Both the position numbers and the translations under genes were made by a program. From contig NC_084664.1 of NCBI RefSeq assembly GCF_028389875.1, positions 135,501,466 to 135,565,465 on the forward strand: DNA of 64,000 nucleotides, given 5' to 3'. The notes beneath the pieces were generated by a model. It ran no database searches and had not been told where the DNA came from. It saw nothing but the letters and a program-made list of their open reading frames with translations. Source of the DNA: Rhea pennata (Eukaryota; Chordata; Aves; Rheiformes; Rheidae). How positions within the stretch are numbered: the stretch's first letter is position 1; each line of letters starts with the position of its first letter. Of the stretch, positions 62,328 through 64,000 are shown piece after piece.

Positions 62328-63317
62328 ATTTGGTAATTTGGGTACATAAACTTGAATTGCTTTCCTGCTGATACCATCTGAGTCCTCTGATTATCTCTGT
62401 GCAAAATGGAGATTAGTAATGCTTTTCAGCTAAATGAACTTAATCAAACACTTTTGTAGGAGAATTGTTCTGATCTTTATTAACTAAAAGGTAGCCCTCT
62501 TTTTTGCTGGTCACGGAGGCCTACACTCAGTGTTGTGGTACCTATGTATATATGAGAAAATCAGTGGGGGTTGGAGATCCTGAAAGTCTCAGTGGACTTA
62601 CCACTGCTTGCAGTTGCTCAAAAACGTGTGCTTAGTGGTCCAGTTGACTTTCCAGTCCTGTGTTTCTATGGGTACTATATCTAGCTGAATCCAAAATGTC
62701 AGGGAATGTTCCAGGTATCAAGGGGTAGAAAAGCCCTAAAAACAGAAGGCCTTTTCGTAGCACTCTGAGCAGCATCAGACGCTTCTCTGTCTATAAATCA
62801 AATAACTGACAGCTCTGTGCCTAGCATTGCTGTCTGAGCCCTGATGGTTTTAAAACCTGGACGTGCTGGAATGGCTTACGTTCTAAGCAGAAAAAAATGA
62901 AGAAGAAAGAAAAAAGCAAGAGGAGAGGGATGGTAGCAGAGATTTTTATAAGCATGTTGCTCCTCTACAAAAACAAAGTATGTAGTGAGGCATAATATTT
63001 TTCATTAGACCAGCTGGAATTTCATTAGATACAGTTGGAAAAGGTGGGCAGGCTTCTGAGCACGTGGTCCTTGGGGAAGGACAGCTATTTTTGCATTGCA
63101 TGGAAGGGATGAGACACATGGAGTCCTTGGAAAAAGAAGAAATTGGAGGCCATAAGTATTGAGGTAGGAGGGCAAATGCAGTTTCTGGTGTACTATAGAA
63201 AATGAAAATGTTTGTGGCATGTCACATAACTTCTGGTGCAGTGAGGGAAGGGGGAATCAGTGGAGGAATGCATGCAGTAGTGGTGAGTGCATACAGCTTA
63301 CACAGGCAATGAAGCAT

Positions 63318-63339
63318 CTGCCTGCCTGCCTGCCTGCCT
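63318..63339. repeat. (CTGC)n microsatellite
   Basis: Five uninterrupted CTGC units. Confidence 0.9.
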
Positions 63340-63378
63340 CTGATTCACATGTTGAAATGTTTTACCAGGTAAGACTTC

Positions 63379-63379
<1 letters not shown>

Positions 63380-63415
<36 letters not shown>
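63380..63415. repeat. Poly-T run, 36 bases
   Basis: Uninterrupted T run shortly after the CTGC array. Confidence 0.9.
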
Positions 63416-64000
63416 CCCTCCATGTGACTAGTTATTGTTGCTTATGAGCAGATAGCAGTTTGCAAAAAGGCTGTTTTAGTACTCTGTGGTGATCACATTT
63501 TTGTAGTGGTGCATGTAGACAAGAATTTTCCTGATTCTTGCTGCTCTGAGATCTAGGAATTTTTTCTGTTTTATAGGGGGGAGCCAAGTGAGGAGCAGAG
63601 GCTTTCTTGTTATATGGAGAGGGGAAAAAATGTATTAGAGATGTTCTTACAGAGTAGCCGAAGGTGGTCATATGGAACACAGGAGTCACTATCCCCATTT
63701 CTGTCCCTATTGCAGCAGTCTGGAAACCTAGACCTTTTGCTCTGCAGGTGAACATATACTGACTGCCTAGTTAGTGAGGCATGGAAAACAGATGCAGCCT
63801 GAAGTCCAAAATCTAGCAAGTTCACTATGAAGGAGGAGGTTGTAGGTGCTGGAACCTGGTGGCTGTAGCAGAAAAATGCAGTGAATATCTTTTAGAAATA
63901 CTTGTCTTTTGTTGGTTTATGTAACTAAAATAATTGCAGGTTTTTTTTAATGGATTATAATAGTATAAAAATAAAACACTAATGTATCTCTGTACTATAG

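Overview
This is a vertebrate nuclear window, almost certainly from a bird. Most of it is AT-rich, CpG-poor, intron-like DNA, broken by one strong CpG island near 9.5-10.6 kb. It carries CR1 (chicken repeat 1) LINE sequence with a nearly intact 3' reading frame, and a tRNA-Ile-headed SINE that ends in a CR1-type tail with the ATTCTATGAT-style terminus. That kind of SINE is best known from passerines (TguSINE1), so a passerine is possible, but the sequence alone does not fix the order.

One gene is recognisable: the 5' part of GAREM1 (FAM59A; GRB2-associated regulator of MAPK1) on the + strand. Coding exon 1 (10139-10259) lies in the CpG island and starts the protein with MDPGPPPGYSLKEVKWS. Coding exon 2 (35251-35391) is a phase 1-1, 141-base exon that continues the CABIT domain with the very conserved segment [20 protein letters not shown]. 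Intron 1 is 24,991 bases. Intron 2 runs off the right edge (more than 28.6 kb). No further coding exon was found, so the bulk of the protein (rest of CABIT, the GRB2/SHP2-binding tyrosine and proline-rich region, the SAM domain) lies outside the window.

Layout: 1-9480 is intergenic sequence upstream of the gene and contains a roughly 2-kb, heavily decayed antisense CR1/L3-type LINE (about 4075-6060). 9480-10640 is the CpG-island promoter, 5' leader (two upstream ORFs) and exon 1. 10260-35250 is intron 1, with the SINE at 12688-12833 and a CpG-rich patch carrying a CTCF-like match near 22.4 kb. 35251-35391 is exon 2. 35392-64000 is intron 2, with a CpG-rich patch holding a perfect CRE palindrome near 45.4 kb, a CR1 3' fragment at about 47085-47661, and many microsatellites and unusually long poly-T/poly-A runs.

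Apart from GAREM1 and the LINE fragments, the open reading frames look like chance frames, CpG-island shadows or unassignable. No tRNA, rRNA, CRISPR or viral gene was recognised. The features most deserving follow-up are the CR1-tailed tRNA-Ile SINE together with its possible LINE partner, the isolated CRE/CpG patch in intron 2, and the ancient CR1 remnant upstream of the promoter. All family comparisons were made by eye and from memory; no database search was run.
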